This document shows, piece after piece, positions 60,201-64,000 of a stretch of DNA of 64,000 bases. Source of the stretch: Sabellastarte sp. h YS-2021 (lineage: Eukaryota; Annelida; Polychaeta; Sabellida; Sabellidae); contig OZ024931.1 of assembly GCA_964017235.1 (NCBI GenBank), positions 119,485,530 through 119,549,529 of the forward strand, in the 5' to 3' direction. The translations under genes and the position numbers were made by a program. Within the stretch, counting starts at the first letter, position 1; each line of letters begins with the position of its first letter. The notes beneath the pieces are model-generated. The model was not told where the DNA came from. It saw only the letters and a program-made list of their open reading frames with translations, and did not search any database.

Positions 60201-63200
60201 AGCCCAAAACACCCCTTAAAGCTGTTATATCTGGCTCAAATTTTCACAGAAAATTCAGTTTATACCAGAAAATAAAATTGTATTGGTCTGAACCACTCGA
60301 GAGCCATATTAGGAATTTCAGTTCCGGGGTGTGGGGCTGGTCTGCCCCCCCATGTGGGGGTTATGTCAAGTATATCATAATGTATCAAATCTGAAGCCCA
60401 AAATTAATTTCATTCATGTTTTGACAATAAAAGAGGACATTTTAGGCGCATTTGGAGCATTACATCTCTGAACAGAAATGATTTAACCCAAATAGGGCTG
60501 TTAAATGGTCAAAAATAGATGCATAACAGCCCCAATGAGTACAAAATGTTGGTCTATAATCCTGAAATTTGGCCAGAAAATCCTCTGTAACTAGCTTAAT
60601 CTGACTGCACAGGTTTTAGGATTACATCTGGTATAGCAGTGACTACTGGTGTGGTATTTGGACTCCAGCAGGCCTGTAATATGCCTGCTGGGGGGTGCAT
60701 TAACATATACTCATATCTTGCCCAATCAGACAGATGTAAGGCTCTAAACCATATTTCTCGCGAGAGTGGGAGCCACTTAGAGAGAATTAAGTAGTGTATT
60801 CCTTAAGAAATACACACCAAGCTCAAAATACATGTCTTGGGAGTGCATGTAGCAAGGGTACCACTAAATGGCAATTCAGCCCAAAACACCCCTTAAAGCT
60901 GTTATATCTGGCTCAAATTTTCACAGAAAATTCAGTTTATACCAGAGAATAAAATTGTATTGGTCTGAACCACTCGAGAGCCATATTAGGAATTTCAGTT
61001 CCGGGGTGTGGGGCTGGTCTGCCCCCCCATGTGGGGGTTATGTCAAGTATATCATAATGTATCAAATCTGAAGACCCAAATTAATTTCATTCATGTTTTG
61101 ACAATAAAAGAGGACATTTTAGGCGCATTTGGAGCATTACATCTCTGAACAGAAATGATTTAACCCAAATAGGGCTGTTAAATGGTCAAAAATAGATGCA
61201 TAACAGCCCCAATGAGTACAAAATGTTGGTCTATAATCCTGAAATTTGGCCAGAAAATCCTCTGTAACTAGCTTAATCTGACTGCACAGGTTTTAGGATT
61301 ACATCTGGTATAGCAGTGACTACTGGTGTGGTATTTGGATTCCAGCAGGCCTGTAATATGCCTGCTGGGGGGTGCATTAACATATACTCATATCTTGCCC
61401 AATCAGACAGATGTAAGGCTCTAAACCATATTTCTCGCGAGAGTGGGAGCCACTTAGAGAGAATTAAGTAGTGTATTCCTTAAGAAATACACACCAAGCT
61501 CAAAATACATGTCTTGGGAGTGCATGTAGCGAGGGTACCACTAAATGGCAATTCAGCCCAAAACACCCCTTAAAGCTGTTATATCTGGCTCAAATTTTCA
61601 CAGAAAATTCAGTTTATACCAGAAAATAAAATTGTATTGGTCTGAACCACTCGAGAGCCATATTAGGAATTTCAGTTCCGGGGTGTGGGGCTGGTCTGCC
61701 CCCCCATGTGGGGGTTATGTCAAGTATATCATAATGTATCAAATCTGAAGCCCAAAATTAATTTCATTCATGTTTTGACAATAAAAGAGGACATTTTAGG
61801 CGCATTTGGAGCATTACATCTCTGAACAGAAATGATTTAACCCAAATAGGGCTGTTAAATGGTCAAAAATAGATGCATAACAGCCCCAATGAGTACAAAA
61901 TGTTGGTCTATAATCCTGAAATTTGGCCAGAAAATCCTCTGTGACTAGCTTAATCTGACTGCACAGGTTTTAGGATTACATCTGGTATAGCAGTGACTAC
62001 TGGTGTGGTATTTGGATTCCAGCAGGCCTGTAATATGCCTGCTGGGGGGTGCATTAACATATACTCATATCTTGCCCAATCAGACAGATGTAAGGCTCTA
62101 AACCATATTTCTCGCGAGAGTGGGAGCCACTTAGAGAGAATTAAGTAGTGTATTCCTTAAGAAATACACACCAAGCTCAAAATACATGTCTTGGGAGTGC
62201 ATGTAGCGAGGGTACCACTAAATGGCAATTCAGCCCAAAACACCCCTTAAAGCTGTTATATCTGGCTCAAATTTTCACAGAAAATTCAGTTTATACCAGA
62301 AAATAAAATTGTATTGGTCTGAACCACTCGAGAGCCATATTAGGAATTTCAGTTCCGGGGTGTGGGGCTGGTCTGCCCCCCCATGTGGGGGTTATGTCAA
62401 GTATATCATAATGTATCAAATCTGAAGCCCAAAATTAATTTCATTCATGTTTTGACAATAAAAGAGGACATTTTAGGCGCATTTGGAGCATTACATCTCT
62501 GAACAGAAATGATTTAACCCAAATAGGGCTGTTAAATGGTCAAAAATAGATGCATAACAGCCCCAATGAGTACAAAATGTTGGTCTATAATCCTGAAATT
62601 TGGCCAGAAAATCCTCTGTAACTAGCTTAATCTGACTGCACAGGTTTTAGGATTACATCTGGTATAGCAGTGACTACTGGTGTGGTATTTGGACTCCAGC
62701 AGGCCTGTAATATGCCTGCTGGGGGGTGCATTAACATATACTCATATCTTGCCCAATCAGACAGATGTAAGGCTCTAAACCATATTTCTCGCGAGAGTGG
62801 GAGCCACTTAGAGAGAATTAAGTAGTGTATTCCTTAAGAAATACACACCAAGCTCAAAATACATGTCTTGGGAGTGCATGTAGCAAGGGTACCACTAAAT
62901 GGCAATTCAGCCCAAAACACCCCTTAAAGCTGTTATATCTGGCTCAAATTTTCACAGAAAATTCAGTTTATACCAGAGAATAAAATTGTATTGGTCTGAA
63001 CCACTCGAGAGCCATATTAGGAATTTCAGTTCCGGGGTGTGGGGCTGGTCTGCCCCCCCATGTGGGGGTTATGTCAAGTATATCATAATGTATCAAATCT
63101 GAAGCCCAAAATTAATTTCATTCATGTTTTGACAATAAAAGAGGACATTTTAGGCGCATTTGGAGCATTACATCTCTGAACAGAAATGATTTAACCCAAA

Positions 63201-64000
63201 TAGGGCTGTTAAATGGTCAAAAATAGATGCATAACAGCCCCAATGAGTACAAAATGTTGGTCTATAATCCTGAAATTTGGCCAGAAAATCCTCTGTAACT
63301 AGCTTAATCTGACTGCACAGGTTTTAGGATTACATCTGGTATAGCAGTGACTACTGGTGTGGTATTTGGACTCCAGCAGGCCTGTAATATGCCTGCTGGG
63401 GGGTGCATTAACATATACTCATATCTTGCCCAATCAGACAGATGTAAGGCTCTAAACCATATTTCTCGCGAGAGTGGGAGCCACTTAGAGAGAATTAAGT
63501 AGTGTATTCCTTAAGAAATACACACCAAGCTCAAAATACATGTCTTGGGAGTGCATGTAGCAAGGGTACCACTAAATGGCAATTCAGCCCAAAACACCCC
63601 TTAAAGCTGTTATATCTGGCTCAAATTTTCACAGAAAATTCAGTTTATACCAGAGAATAAAATTGTATTGGTCTGAACCACTCGAGAGCCATATTAGGAA
63701 TTTCAGTTCCGGGGTGTGGGGCTGGTCTGCCCCCCCATGTGGGGGTTATGTCAAGTATATCATAATGTATCAAATCTGAAGCCCAAAATTAATTTCATTC
63801 ATGTTTTGACAATAAAAGAGGACATTTTAGGCGCATTTGGAGCATTACATCTCTGAACAGAAATGATTTAACCCAAATAGGGCTGTTAAATGGTCAAAAA
63901 TAGATGCATAACAGCCCCAATGAGTACAAAATGTTGGTCTATAATCCTGAAATTTGGCCAGAAAATCCTCTGTGACTAGCTTAATCTGACTGCACAGGTT

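Larger units (their letters stand above)
50986..64000 (+). repeat. Satellite array, period about 677 bp, 19 full units plus a partial unit
   Basis: Unit starts (ATCTCTGAACAG) at 50986, 51664, 52340, 53017 and then every 677 bp to 63849; the array runs off the window. From unit 3 on, units are nearly identical. Linked differences define subtype A (GTAACTAGC, GGACTCC, GCAAGGG, CCAGAGAA) and subtype B (GTGACTAGC, GGATTCC, GCGAGGG, CCAGAAAA). Order: A A B A B A B A A B A B A B A hybrid B A A (B). Unit 1 is A-like but has GCGAGGG. Units 1 and 2 are the most diverged, as at a satellite edge. Function unknown. Confidence 0.97.

Noticed and set aside
51391..63779. A 67-residue open frame (starts MAIQPKTPLK) repeated in every satellite unit
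   Set aside because: It is conserved only because the units are nearly identical. Length is short, there is no domain or signal peptide, and the A/B difference changes a residue. Transcript or codon-bias evidence would be needed to call it a gene.
50986..64000. CRISPR-like regular repeats
   Set aside because: The units are contiguous 677-bp tandem repeats with no spacers, in a eukaryotic genome.

Overview
The window is eukaryotic nuclear DNA: AT-rich, intron-bearing and crowded with tRNA-derived SINEs, DIRS-type retrotransposon relics, Harbinger and hAT relics, MITEs and tandem repeats. The repeat mix points to a marine lophotrochozoan, most likely a bivalve mollusc. That placement is inference; no species marker was recognised.

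Region 1 (1-14 kb) is a transposon graveyard. It holds a plus-strand retroelement scrap (45-700), a broken minus-strand DIRS-like element with reverse transcriptase, RNase H and tyrosine recombinase remnants (about 2.2-5.6 kb) bracketed or invaded by a 0.42-0.44 kb direct repeat, DNA-transposon-like elements at 6.16-6.76, 8.17-9.24 and 11.46-11.86 kb, a HARBI1-like transposase relic (12.4-12.95 kb), and three copies of one SINE family. Region 2 (14-22 kb) has no recognisable coding sequence, but carries a second SINE family and a decayed inverted copy of a tandem repeat seen again at 26.4 kb.

Region 3 (22.4-41 kb) holds the only intact gene: a nine-exon plus-strand gene for a predicted 656-residue membrane transporter of the amino acid/auxin permease superfamily, closest in motifs to SLC36 proton-coupled amino acid transporters. 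All eight introns are GT-AG and the phases match throughout. It has an unusually long Thr-rich, multiply N-glycosylatable extracellular loop and an extra cytosolic segment encoded by one exon. Its introns hold an eight-unit array packed with TGACC half-sites, four hAT-type MITEs (three with perfect 8-bp target duplications, one with a single mismatch), the 5' end of a hAT transposon with a BED-finger fragment, a 76-bp tandem repeat, a 5S-rRNA-derived relic and a 160-170-bp tandem array.

Region 4 (41-50.98 kb) is 3' flank with palindromic DNA elements and a SINE whose tail was invaded by a MITE. Region 5 (50,986 to the right edge) is a satellite: 19 full units and one partial unit of about 677 bp, built from two subtypes that mostly alternate as a 1,354-bp dimer, with three phase breaks and one hybrid unit. 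Each inspected unit carries a TCTCGCGAGA palindrome and a perfect 9-bp-stem hairpin. The array continues past the window. No homology search or fold prediction was run; family names rest on motifs read by eye.
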